Part shown: one piece after another, positions 29,759 to 38,595 of the stretch
How the letters are laid out: every line of letters begins with the position of its first letter
Numbering within the stretch: the first letter of the stretch is position 1
Source: Candidatus Poseidoniales archaeon
Lineage (GTDB): Archaea > Thermoplasmatota > Poseidoniia > Poseidoniales > Poseidoniaceae
Reading direction: 5' to 3'
NCBI GenBank assembly: GCA_003602415.1
Contig: QQSK01000002.1
Span: forward strand, 66,795 to 130,794
DNA length: 64,000 bases
The notes under the pieces: generated by a model
Seen by the model: only the letters and a program-made list of their open reading frames with translations
What the model was told of the DNA's origin: nothing
Databases searched by the model: none
Program-made: the position numbers and the translations under genes

Positions 29759-31777
29759 ATGCGGAGGTTTACTGCAATACTACTCCTCTGCATCTTAGCC
29801 TTCCCAATTGCTTCTGCTGCAATTGATTCAGAAGAAGGAGGAGGAGAACTCTGGTTCTCTTGTAATGATATTGATGATTGCTCCTTAACAGAATTTCACA
29901 CTGGTGAATCAAGTATTTCTGGTACCGTTAATTCTGCATCGCCACTATCTCCTGAAACCATCTTCATCGAGTTACCAATGATGCCAATGCAAACCGAGAT
30001 TGCATTAATTCCAGATGTGATCAAAGAATTGCAAGTTGACTTAAGATATCAAGACGACATCATTGGATTGTCAAGACCTGACTTAACTGTCACAGTAATC
30101 ATCGCTCAGTCTACAACCGTCATAGAATTTGAAGGAGATTCAAATCCAGTAGATGGAACATCAGATCCGCACCATGTAGAAGATGAACCAATCGAACACG
30201 GAGGTGATCGATTGTTTTGGCCTGATGAAGAGATTCGTATTCTTTTACAGTTTGATGTAGAGAGACCAGGAACCTGGCAACTCAACCTAAGGGGTTCTTC
30301 ATTCATGATGCTAGACATCATTTGGTCCGAAGATGTCGATTCAAGGGATGTGGATGAGCCTTCATCAGACAGTAGTCCTCAAGTCACAGATTTAGAAACG
30401 GTCCACTATGGAGCATTGGTTGAGGATGATAGAGACTGTTGGACTTTTGATGTTGATGACCATGAGCTCCTAAGGATCACATTCGTCTGGGAAGAAGTTC
30501 CTTCAGAAATCGAACAAACACATGGCCAACCAGACCTAATTCTACCAGACAGAAGATTAGCACCTACTCCCGAATTAGAGACTGAAGTCACTAATGGTGA
30601 GACCAGAATGACTTGGCAATGGCGAGCACTCCCTACTGGAGAATATGACTTCTGTATTGGCGGGAGGCTGAATGCATTTCAGCCCTATCAATGGGTTGGA
30701 CTAATCGCTTTCGAAGGACTGGGCCCTACTTCGCCCGAAGAGTTCGACTACTCTTCTTGGCAATGGGAGGGGTTTGGAATGAAGGCAGAAGAGTTCGGTG
30801 CATCTGAATTGAATGCAGCATCAGGAATGATGGCGTTGATTCTTTCATTAGCAATACTTCTTGGGTTAGTAATAGAAATTAAACAAGACACTACATCCAA
30901 ACCAATACGTTATGGCATCTTTGTGCCAGGGGTATTAGTTCTACTTCTAGGAGGAGTGGTCTCACCATTATGGGCAATTAGTGGTGAAGTACAATCTTCT
31001 GATGAAATGAGTTTAGATGAATTGATAGATACTAGATTAGACCAATTATGGCACGCATCTCATCCAGGAACTCCGGCCTCATCTAGGGCATTGCATGTTG
31101 GGGCGACATTCGGCATGCTCGATGGTGAGACTCTTTCGGTTCGTCTAGAAGCTGACTCGGCTTGGCCATTAGAAGATGGAAGATGGCAACTTCATATTCC
31201 CGCCTTTTATGAATTAGATTTCGAATCCCTAATTTTTGCTAAAGTAGCTCAAAAATCAACCAATAGACCAGTTGATGATATGCTAGATTCTCATTCTAGA
31301 ACATTCATTCTTCTGGCGGCTAGGACATTAATGCTTGACCTATTGATGCTTGAGGCTTTGCTGGTTGTAGACGATGTTCCAGATTCCAATATAATTCATT
31401 TCAAAACTGAAATGAAAAAGTCAGGCAGCCTAGGGCTGATTCAAGACCCTACATGGGGCACTCGTCCAATCGATATCCCTGAGGGTAGATGGAGATTGAT
31501 GCAAGATAATCTGTATCCAAATTTGATTTCCATTACAATGCTTGATGGAGATAAAGATGATTTAGAATTTAGGATTAAAATCGATAATGAAATCGACCAC
31601 AATCTATTGTTTTCCTCTGATTCGGTTCAACCTGCAGAACCATTACTAGAATCACAGTATCTATGGATTATTGGAGGTATCTCATTAATCGTACTGGGTA
31701 CAATCATGGAAAATAAAAGGCGAACTAAAGCAAAACAAATCCTAAACCGCTTGGTTGCAGAAAATATGTGGGATTAG
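29759..31777 (+). CDS. Large secreted/membrane protein of unknown function
   Basis: 672 residues, not recognised. A signal peptide (about 1-20) leads to an extracytoplasmic beta-rich half (to about 350) with a CNDIDDCS pair of cysteines and acidic loops. Two transmembrane helices (about 363-380 and 390-420) are followed by a second soluble half and a C-terminal helix (about 636-655) with a basic tail. The first half ends in a region reminiscent of pre-peptidase C-terminal beta sandwiches (DDRDCWTFDVDDHELLRI), which in other proteins bind or present substrates. Probably a surface protein. The stop overlaps that of the TerB-like gene (TTAG). Confidence 0.65.
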   Translation: MRRFTAILLLCILAFPIASAAIDSEEGGGELWFSCNDIDDCSLTEFHTGESSISGTVNSASPLSPETIFIELPMMPMQTEIALIPDVIKELQVDLRYQDDIIGLSRPDLTVTVIIAQSTTVIEFEGDSNPVDGTSDPHHVEDEPIEHGGDRLFWPDEEIRILLQFDVERPGTWQLNLRGSSFMMLDIIWSEDVDSRDVDEPSSDSSPQVTDLETVHYGALVEDDRDCWTFDVDDHELLRITFVWEEVPSEIEQTHGQPDLILPDRRLAPTPELETEVTNGETRMTWQWRALPTGEYDFCIGGRLNAFQPYQWVGLIAFEGLGPTSPEEFDYSSWQWEGFGMKAEEFGASELNAASGMMALILSLAILLGLVIEIKQDTTSKPIRYGIFVPGVLVLLLGGVVSPLWAISGEVQSSDEMSLDELIDTRLDQLWHASHPGTPASSRALHVGATFGMLDGETLSVRLEADSAWPLEDGRWQLHIPAFYELDFESLIFAKVAQKSTNRPVDDMLDSHSRTFILLAARTLMLDLLMLEALLVVDDVPDSNIIHFKTEMKKSGSLGLIQDPTWGTRPIDIPEGRWRLMQDNLYPNLISITMLDGDKDDLEFRIKIDNEIDHNLLFSSDSVQPAEPLLESQYLWIIGGISLIVLGTIMENKRRTKAKQILNRLVAENMWD

Positions 31778-32415
31778 TCATCCAATGATTTGAGAATCTT
31801 CTCGACTTCATTGGTGATTTCGCCGCTTTCTAGAGCCTTGGTCAGCTTTCCTTTCTTTGCTTTGGAAAGACCTTCTGCCGCATTCATGATCATTTCTTTC
31901 TCATCATCGGAAACCTTACCATCTGCTAATGCTGACTTGACCGCACTTCTAACAGCCATCTTGGAAGCATCTTCATCACTAATTCCTAAAGCATCTTGGA
32001 TTGTCTTTAACTCTTCAAGTTCCTTATCGGTAATAACGCCGTCTGCATATGCATTCTCGTATTCCTTTACCAAGAATTCAGTGTATGTACTAGGATTTAG
32101 AATAACATCGCGGATAAGTCCGTAGTCTAGTGAACCTTGCTTAGAACCCATCTCCAACAAAACAATAGATTTGCGAACTTCCTTGATTGCCATGTCCTTC
32201 AATCCATGAGCAGCCCAAACAATTCCGGAAACTGAGACTGCCGCTGCGAACCAACGCATGACATCAGGGTCGACTAAATTGCCAGGAGATATCAATTGAA
32301 AAATCCCAATAACGGCCATCAGAGAGCCACATATTACCTCAAACCAATCATTCAAATCAGGTTCGTCCTCGAAGACTGAAAGTCTCTGGTCGACCACACT
32401 ATCGTCGGTGCTCAT
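31774..32415 (-). CDS. Membrane protein with TerB-like helical domain
   Basis: 213 residues from ATG 32415; an in-frame GTG five codons upstream gives an unlikely MCGCY N-terminus. Two hydrophobic helices (about 27-45 and 58-78) precede a C-terminal helical domain with two repeats of the TerB kind: YADGVITDKELEEL near 123 and ALADGKVSDDEKEMI near 165. Each has an acidic helix-loop of the D-G-x-(I/V)-(T/S)-D-x-E form, which may coordinate metal. TerB domains occur in tellurite-resistance and envelope-stress proteins; the role here is unknown. It is divergent from hel308 with 84 bp between the starts. Confidence 0.7.
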   Translation of the reverse strand: MSTDDSVVDQRLSVFEDEPDLNDWFEVICGSLMAVIGIFQLISPGNLVDPDVMRWFAAAVSVSGIVWAAHGLKDMAIKEVRKSIVLLEMGSKQGSLDYGLIRDVILNPSTYTEFLVKEYENAYADGVITDKELEELKTIQDALGISDEDASKMAVRSAVKSALADGKVSDDEKEMIMNAAEGLSKAKKGKLTKALESGEITNEVEKILKSLDD

Positions 32416-32499
32416 GTAACAGCCACACACCCGATAGACCTTGAGGATGTCGGCTAAACAATCGTTTACCTTTTGGACTATTGACTACCACTTGTGGTC

Positions 32500-35010
32500 A
32501 TGGGTGAGCCAGAACGCGCCGTTTCGCGACTTGGTTTGCCAGTAGATTTGGCCAAATTCATAGAAAACGAATGGGGGATTGAAACATTACATCCTCCACA
32601 AGCCAAGGCTATGCCATCTGTTTTGTCCGGTAAGAACACGATGTTATGCATACCTACAGCAAGCGGTAAAAGTTTGGTAGCATTCATTGGAATAATCAAT
32701 CAAATCAGAGTTAGAGATGCTGGTTCTAGAGGCATCTACATCGTGCCACTAAAAGCCCTTGCAAGTGAAAAGTTAGATGAGTTGAAGCAGATAGGTGAGC
32801 ATCTTGGATTAAAGATTGGTTTGGGAATTGGTGATGCTCCTAGTGAAGCAAAGCAAATAGATGACTGTGATATTTTGGTTTGTACCAGTGAAAAATTAGA
32901 TTCACTGATGAGGTCCAAACCCGAAGTACTTCGTAGAGTCTCTGTCGTGGTAGCTGACGAATTCCATTTGGTAAATGATAGCCATAGAGGCCCTACGATG
33001 GAAATCAATCTTGCTAGAATAAGACACTTAGTTCCAAAGGCGCAAATCATCACACTTTCGGCTACTGTTGGTAATTCTCAGGATCTTGCAGATTGGTTAG
33101 ATAGTGAATTGATTGTTTCACAGTGGAGACCTGTCAGCCTTGAATACTCAACCTTAGCAGAACTTGATTTAGAGCCAAGAGCAATTCAAAAGAGTGAATT
33201 GACAACCCATGGTAATCTCAATCCCCCAAGAACTCTGGATGGGCCAAAAAGCCATGTCGCTTGGGCCGCACTACAAGATGTGCATCAACAAGAAGGACAA
33301 TTATTGGTATTTGTTGGAACTAGGCGGTCTGCACAGTCTGAAGCCAAAAAGTTAGGACAGAGAATGCATAAGCATCTCAGTAAAGTAAACCCTGAAGCAC
33401 TCACTGCCCTGAAAGAAATTTCTGAAAAGTTAGCAAGGAGTTCAAACTCCGCCATGGGAGATGTCCTTGCAGAATGTGTGAAGGGAGGCGTTGCTTTCCA
33501 TCATGCTGGATTGAGACATTCTCAAAGAAGTCTCATTGAAAATGCATTCAAAAATAGAATAATCCACTGCCTATGTGCAACCCCAACGCTTGCAGCAGGA
33601 GTCAATCTTCCTGCTCGAAGAGTATTGGTAAGAGATCTGAAAAGATTTGAAGATGGAATGAGTAGATTACTTCCTGTGATGGAGGTTCGACAAATGCTTG
33701 GACGTGCAGGAAGGCCGAGATATGACCCTCTTGGAGAGGCTTGGTTGGCTTGTAAAGGAGGGGACCCAAGGCAAGTTGCAGATGATATTGCTGAACGTTA
33801 CATACACGGCCCTGTTGAAGACATTTCTTCAAAATTAGCTGCAGAACCGGCGATGAGATTCCATCTATTATCATCAATTGCAACTGGTGGTCTAAACTCC
33901 AGAGAGAACATTGGCAACTTTTTTGCAAGCACTTATCTCGGACATTCGCAAACAAATTCTTACCTGCAAGAAAATATAGATTCAATGCTAAGATGGTTAG
34001 TTGATAAGCGATTTGTAAGAAGAACAAACGTTGGAAGTATCAATGAAAATTGGGATGATGAAACCCCTTCCTGGGTAGATGCTGCACAATCAGCATCAGG
34101 AGTTTCAATTTCTTCATCAAAAACAAAAGAGCCAACTGAGGCTACTTTTGGTTTCCAGAGAGCATCTAAAATTGAAATTACATCCAGCAATTCTTACGAC
34201 ATGGAAGCATTAGATACGACCTATGAAGCAACTGCTATGGGTGAAAGAGTAGCTCAATTGTATATCGACCCCTTGTCCGCAGATATTCTAATCGATGGAC
34301 TTAGGAGAGCGGTTAGAAGAATTGTTCGTAAAACCCTCCCGGTGACACATTTTGGCCTGTGTCACCTTGTTGCGGCAACTCCAGATTTCATTTCTTTATG
34401 GCCCAAATCTTCAGAATTAGATTTTGGTAGCAAATTGAGACAGAAAGCCGCAGTAGTAGAAGATGAATTGCTTATTGAAAGCCCAATCGACGAAAGAGCG
34501 ATGGGTTTAGTCAAAAGTGCATGGTGCACTGAAATGTGGTATGAGGAAGACGACCTGAGAGATATTGAGAAAGAATTAGGGGTCACACCAGGAGATGTGC
34601 ATTCAAGAACAGATTTGATGGCCTGGCTTCTATTGGCGGCCAGAGAAGTTCTTCTTCGCGACGATGTATTCGCAGAGGAGCACCTTGGATATGTGGCAGA
34701 ACTAGCAGGATTACTAGAAATGACCAGGGCTAGAGTCAGGGCTGGATGCAAAGAAGATTTACTTCAGTTAGTTCAAGTTCGGAATGTTGGAAGGAATAGA
34801 GCCAGAACTCTGTCAAAAATGGGAATCAGAACTCCTGCAGATCTACTTTCTATGGATAACAAGGCACTTGATGAATTGAAATCAAAGAGAGGCTGGGGTC
34901 CAGTTTTAGTAGATAGGATACTTGAATCGGTTAGAAAATTATCAAAAAACGAGGACATAAAGAAACCTCGCAGCGATGATGAACCTTTACCTGGAGAGCG
35001 TCAGTATTGA
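32500..35010 (+). CDS. hel308: ATP-dependent DNA helicase Hel308 (Hjm)
   Basis: 836 residues from ATG 32500. Superfamily 2 Ski2-like helicase: Q-motif PPQAKAMPS, Walker A PTASGKS with K57, DExH box D153-E-F-H156, motif III SAT-V-G-N, motif V G-V-N-L-P-A and motif VI Q-M-L-G-R-A-G-R-P. The C-terminal helix-hairpin-helix (VRNVGRNRARTLSKMG, then RGWGPVLVDRILE) is the Hel308 domain V brake. It unwinds lagging-strand forks and branched DNA during replication restart. It is about 100 residues longer than typical archaeal Hel308; an acidic, Ser-rich insertion around 510-560 accounts for part. It is followed after 24 bp by cgi121, a pairing seen in other euryarchaea. Confidence 0.95.
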   Translation: MGEPERAVSRLGLPVDLAKFIENEWGIETLHPPQAKAMPSVLSGKNTMLCIPTASGKSLVAFIGIINQIRVRDAGSRGIYIVPLKALASEKLDELKQIGEHLGLKIGLGIGDAPSEAKQIDDCDILVCTSEKLDSLMRSKPEVLRRVSVVVADEFHLVNDSHRGPTMEINLARIRHLVPKAQIITLSATVGNSQDLADWLDSELIVSQWRPVSLEYSTLAELDLEPRAIQKSELTTHGNLNPPRTLDGPKSHVAWAALQDVHQQEGQLLVFVGTRRSAQSEAKKLGQRMHKHLSKVNPEALTALKEISEKLARSSNSAMGDVLAECVKGGVAFHHAGLRHSQRSLIENAFKNRIIHCLCATPTLAAGVNLPARRVLVRDLKRFEDGMSRLLPVMEVRQMLGRAGRPRYDPLGEAWLACKGGDPRQVADDIAERYIHGPVEDISSKLAAEPAMRFHLLSSIATGGLNSRENIGNFFASTYLGHSQTNSYLQENIDSMLRWLVDKRFVRRTNVGSINENWDDETPSWVDAAQSASGVSISSSKTKEPTEATFGFQRASKIEITSSNSYDMEALDTTYEATAMGERVAQLYIDPLSADILIDGLRRAVRRIVRKTLPVTHFGLCHLVAATPDFISLWPKSSELDFGSKLRQKAAVVEDELLIESPIDERAMGLVKSAWCTEMWYEEDDLRDIEKELGVTPGDVHSRTDLMAWLLLAAREVLLRDDVFAEEHLGYVAELAGLLEMTRARVRAGCKEDLLQLVQVRNVGRNRARTLSKMGIRTPADLLSMDNKALDELKSKRGWGPVLVDRILESVRKLSKNEDIKKPRSDDEPLPGERQY

Positions 35011-35034
35011 AACAGTGAAACCTGTGCGAGTATT

Positions 35035-35523
35035 GTGACCGGACCGCATTTTCCCTGTAAGAGAGTGGCTTTGTCTACTCCATGTGAAAATCCTCGAGAG
35101 TTAGCACTTTCATGGATAGACAATAGGGATTCTGATAATTGGGCACTAATTTCTGGCACAGCCCTAGCTAGTGAGATTCATGGATGGGTTGCTCACAGTG
35201 TACTTCTAAGAAACAGAGATAGAGAAATTATGAAGTCCAATTCACTCGATGGGGAATTCATTAGATTAATTTCAGGAACTCACCACGTGGCAACTAGTTT
35301 CAAACGTGCAGGTTTAGGAGTTGGCGATAAAACTGCATGGATTGTAGATTTATCTGGACAAAATTCAGACGAACTATTCGAAAAACATGCAAACAGAATG
35401 GGGTTTGAGATTTTGCAAGATAGGCCTAATCTAGACATTTTTGATCATCAGAGATTAGGCATTGAAGGTGAAAGCAGTGAAAATGCTGCAATTGGCCATA
35501 TTCACCTTGCAGATTTACGCTAA
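35035..35523 (+). CDS. cgi121: Cgi121-like KEOPS complex subunit
   Basis: 162 residues with a GTG start. The region EFIRLISGTHHVATSFKRAGLG (residues about 76-97) matches the Cgi121/TPRKB hallmark of a Glu and a Ser-Gly-T-x-x-(I/V) helix followed by an A-x-x-x-x-G-(I/L) turn. The N-terminal half (SWIDNRDSDNWALIS...LASEIHGWVAHSVLL) fits the substrate-tail strand-helix arrangement. KEOPS makes the t6A modification of tRNA; Cgi121 binds the tRNA 3' end. The gene lies directly after hel308, the same neighbour as in other euryarchaea, which supports the call. No other KEOPS gene is in the window. Confidence 0.7.
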   Translation: MTGPHFPCKRVALSTPCENPRELALSWIDNRDSDNWALISGTALASEIHGWVAHSVLLRNRDREIMKSNSLDGEFIRLISGTHHVATSFKRAGLGVGDKTAWIVDLSGQNSDELFEKHANRMGFEILQDRPNLDIFDHQRLGIEGESSENAAIGHIHLADLR

Positions 35524-35558
35524 ATTTCGCAAGCCTGAAAGAGTACCACCAAATCCAC

Positions 35559-37004
35559 ATGGTTATGGTAGTAGCCACGAGGCAATCAGGAGACCATTTT
35601 TCTAACGGTAGAATGTTAGATGAAGATAAAATTACTAAGGCACTAAACAATGCTACTGCCCTTGGTGCTGAGTATGCTGAAATCCGACTGGTTAGTGAAA
35701 CCACTAACACAGCATCTCTCAAAGATGGTAAATTAGAGAGAGCGATTCCGGGCCAAGAAGTTGGAGTTACCATGCGAATATTAGCAGATGGGGCATGGGG
35801 TGTACACTCAACTAGCGATATTGCATCAATTATTCATCAGGTTGAGCCTACTTTCCGCTTGGCTAAGGCTGTCGCTGCTAGACGTTCACCTTCTCAAACT
35901 GCGGTAGGATTAGCAGAGGTTCCAATTATCGAAGACGAATTGCATTGGAAGAGTCTGAAGGATGTTAGAGATACCGATTTGGATAAGAGAATCGAATTGA
36001 TGCTAGCGATTGATAATGAAGCAAAAGATGATGACCGAATCGTCTCAACATCTACTGGTTGGTCGGATGAACATATCCATACCGAATTGATGACAACTGA
36101 AGGAATGAATCGTGTATGGTCCTTCCAAAGAAGTCTGATCAATGGGATGGTTACCGCTAGAGACGGAGGAGATGTAGTCTCCTATAGAATGAGACACGGA
36201 GGCGAAGGTGGCCTTGAATTAATCGAAGCATGCGACCTAGGAGAAATGGGCAGAAATGCTAGAACTTCAGTTCTAAGATTATTAGGTGCTGAAAGAGCTC
36301 CATCTGGCAGAATGCCATTGGTCGCTGACAGAGACCTTACTGGAGTTTACATCCATGAAGCATTAGGTCATCCTTGTGAGGCGGATTTGGTTGCAGCAGG
36401 AGATTCGTGCTTAGAGGGGCGTTTGGGGCAACTAATCGGCTCCGAGATCTGTACTGTGGTTGATGACCCTACAATGAGAGGAGGATACGGATGTTATCCA
36501 ATTGATGATGAAGGGGTTGATACTAGACCAAAGAACCTCATTGTCAATGGAGTACTAACCGAGTATCTAAATCACAGAGAGACCGCTCATCGTTATGATT
36601 TGGAGCCTAATGGGGGCGCTAGAGCACAAGATGGATTACATCATCCACTTGTCCGGATGTCAAACACCGTTATTCAAGGCGGGTCTCACAGGGACCTAGA
36701 TGAATTGATTGAAGATATTGATTTTGGAATCTATGCCTGTGGTAGCAGAGGAGGTCAAGTCGACACTGGAAGAGGTTCTTTCCAATTTGCTGCTCAAGAG
36801 GCTTGGATAATCGAAAACGGTTCTTTGGCTAGACCTGTTAAGGATGTAAGCGTATCAGGAATGACTCTACAGATCTTGAAAGATGTTGACGGATTAACCC
36901 GTGATGCGCATTTAGCGGCTCCAGGTTTTTGTGGAAAAGGTCAAACTGTACCAGTAGGTGATGGAGGACCATTAATGAGAATCCGTGAAGCTTTGGTGGG
37001 ATGA
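35559..37004 (+). CDS. tldD: TldD-like zinc metalloprotease subunit
   Basis: 481 residues. The catalytic H266-E-A-L-G-H271 (HExxxH) sits in VYIHEALGHPCEADLV, the TldD signature. The C-terminal part contains the DTGRG and GFCGKGQ segments of the family. TldD pairs with TldE to form a proteolytic chamber that trims unfolded peptides. The ATG at 35559 adds about 18 residues with no counterpart in the family, so ATG 35613 (MLDEDKITKAL) may be the real start. It overlaps tldE by ATGA and follows cgi121 after 35 bp. Confidence 0.93.
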   Translation: MVMVVATRQSGDHFSNGRMLDEDKITKALNNATALGAEYAEIRLVSETTNTASLKDGKLERAIPGQEVGVTMRILADGAWGVHSTSDIASIIHQVEPTFRLAKAVAARRSPSQTAVGLAEVPIIEDELHWKSLKDVRDTDLDKRIELMLAIDNEAKDDDRIVSTSTGWSDEHIHTELMTTEGMNRVWSFQRSLINGMVTARDGGDVVSYRMRHGGEGGLELIEACDLGEMGRNARTSVLRLLGAERAPSGRMPLVADRDLTGVYIHEALGHPCEADLVAAGDSCLEGRLGQLIGSEICTVVDDPTMRGGYGCYPIDDEGVDTRPKNLIVNGVLTEYLNHRETAHRYDLEPNGGARAQDGLHHPLVRMSNTVIQGGSHRDLDELIEDIDFGIYACGSRGGQVDTGRGSFQFAAQEAWIIENGSLARPVKDVSVSGMTLQILKDVDGLTRDAHLAAPGFCGKGQTVPVGDGGPLMRIREALVG

Positions 37005-38407
37005 TTATGATTCCAGATGATGCTGCAGAACGTCTTATGGATTCGGCACAGTTCATAGGAAAATCATGCGAAAAATTAGGCATCCAACAATGGGAAGTTT
37101 TTGCTTCTCAAGGATATGGGCACTCTCTAGATATCGAGGCTGGAAAGATCTCGATGGCATCTGGTGGAGGAGAAGGAGGATTTGGTATCAGAGTTGTAGA
37201 AGATGGCCGATATGGTTTCGCCCATCTAGTCGATACAAATTCAGCAGATAGAGCCATTCAAGAAGCAATTGATATCGCTAGGAAATCTCCATCTATCAAA
37301 GGATTTGAATTACCAGGTAATCAGAATGCTACAAAGGTTGGAGGAATGAAAGATAAATCAATTCTTGACATGGGGCCAGAAGACCTTCTAGAGCAAGGTG
37401 ACCAGGTGCTTACTAGAGTCTCTGAGTTGGATTCAAGGGCCGTTGCAGTAGGCGGAGGTATTGGAATAGGTGCTGGTGCTGGGGCAATCCTTACCAGTTC
37501 AGGAATCGAAGACTCAGGGATTTACACATCACATGGAATTGGAATACATGTTTCAATCGATGAAGATGAACACTTAACTTCATCATACGAGGGTGAATCC
37601 TCTCGCTCTAAATTGAAGGATTTGACTGCAAGTGTTGACAAAGCGGTTCACTGGTCACAAGTTACCAGAAACAAAATCGACGGTGGAGAGACTGAAGATT
37701 GCCCTATTTTGATGACATCTGATGGTTTTTCGCCACTGTTTTCTGTTGTAGTTCCATCTGCAATTAAAGGTGATAGATTGGCGAGAGGTGAATCTTTCTG
37801 GTCAGGTAAAATGGGCCAAACTGTGATGGCAAATCACCTTTCTCTAGTCGACGATGGCCTCATGGAAGGAGGAATGTCATCCGGTTCCAGAGATGGCGAA
37901 GGTGTTCCTTCAAGAACTCAAACATTGGTTGAAAATGGCCGCCTCAGTGGCCAATTATGGTCTAGTAGAGATGCTGCCAAATTGGTATCAGAAGGAAAGG
38001 TCGATTCCGCACAATCCACTGGCTCTGCTTCTAGAGGAGGACACACCTCTCCACCTGTGTGTGGTTGTAGCGACCTAATACTAAGTTCATCAGCCAAAAC
38101 ATTGACTCGGGATAGGTTGATCGAGGAAATGGATAGAGGATATATTGTTCATAGTGTGATGGGCGCACATACTGCTAACCCTACCAGTGGCGACTTCTCG
38201 GTAACGACCTCGACCATTCTTCGTGTGGAAGGTGGAGAAGTGATAGGAGCACTATCACAAGCAGGCCTCTCGGGAAATATGGCTAAAGCATTGAATGGTA
38301 GAGTCACTTTGGGAGATTCTCTAAAACGCAAGGGTTCATACAGTACCGGCTCAATGCATGTCCCAGATGTTCTATTAATGGATGGACTGAGGATAAACCC
38401 TGCATAA
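37001..38407 (+). CDS. tldE: TldE/PmbA-like protease partner subunit
   Basis: 468 residues, homologous to TldD but without the HExxxH zinc site, as expected for TldE/PmbA. Visible features are the N-terminal FASQGYGHSLDIEAGKI segment, a Gly-rich central stretch (AVGGGIGIGAGAGAIL near 150) and the C-terminal HSVMGAHTANPTSGDFSVT, where PmbA proteins read GxGxNxVTGDFS. It should form a heterodimer with the upstream TldD, with which it shares an ATGA start-stop overlap. The Gly-rich stretch in the middle is longer than usual. Confidence 0.92.
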   Translation: MIMIPDDAAERLMDSAQFIGKSCEKLGIQQWEVFASQGYGHSLDIEAGKISMASGGGEGGFGIRVVEDGRYGFAHLVDTNSADRAIQEAIDIARKSPSIKGFELPGNQNATKVGGMKDKSILDMGPEDLLEQGDQVLTRVSELDSRAVAVGGGIGIGAGAGAILTSSGIEDSGIYTSHGIGIHVSIDEDEHLTSSYEGESSRSKLKDLTASVDKAVHWSQVTRNKIDGGETEDCPILMTSDGFSPLFSVVVPSAIKGDRLARGESFWSGKMGQTVMANHLSLVDDGLMEGGMSSGSRDGEGVPSRTQTLVENGRLSGQLWSSRDAAKLVSEGKVDSAQSTGSASRGGHTSPPVCGCSDLILSSSAKTLTRDRLIEEMDRGYIVHSVMGAHTANPTSGDFSVTTSTILRVEGGEVIGALSQAGLSGNMAKALNGRVTLGDSLKRKGSYSTGSMHVPDVLLMDGLRINPA

Positions 38408-38496
38408 TGGCTTCACTTTCACATTGAAGCCAAATCTGGCAGACATCTTCATGAACCGTCTCCAACGAACATTGAACTCCACGGAGGTGAAAGGGA

Positions 38497-38595
38497 GTGT
38501 CCAATAAACTCAACCAGCCAGCACGAAGCCCAAACACCCGTCCTACGACGGGCCAGAAAATAGAATCGGACCGTCGAGGTGCTTGGCATGTCTGA
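38497..38595 (+). CDS. Candidate 32-codon small ORF overlapping the RPA start
   Basis: GTG at 38497 is preceded by GGAGGTGA six bases upstream, the strongest ribosome binding site near RPA. The frame runs 32 codons through QPARSPNTRP and DRRGAWHV to TGA 38593-38595, overlapping the RPA ATG (38588) by eight bases. It is very basic. The tail R-R-G-A-W-H recalls R-R-Q-P-A-W-H near the start of the COG3390 gene two genes on. It may be a leader peptide coupling translation to RPA, or a remnant of a duplicated COG3390 start. Translation is unproven. Confidence 0.35.
   Translation: MSNKLNQPARSPNTRPTTGQKIESDRRGAWHV
38537..38552 (+). promoter_or_regulatory. Small hairpin in the RPA leader
   Basis: CCCGTC (38537-38542), loop CTAC, GACGGG (38547-38552): a perfect 6-bp GC-rich stem 36 bases before the RPA ATG and inside the candidate small ORF. 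It could affect ribosome passage or transcript stability. Function is not established. Confidence 0.35.

Noticed and set aside
38408-38587. Possible tRNA or structured RNA gene before RPA
   Set aside because: Only one 6-bp hairpin is seen; no cloverleaf, anticodon or CCA-proximal pairing could be built. The coding alternative fits better.
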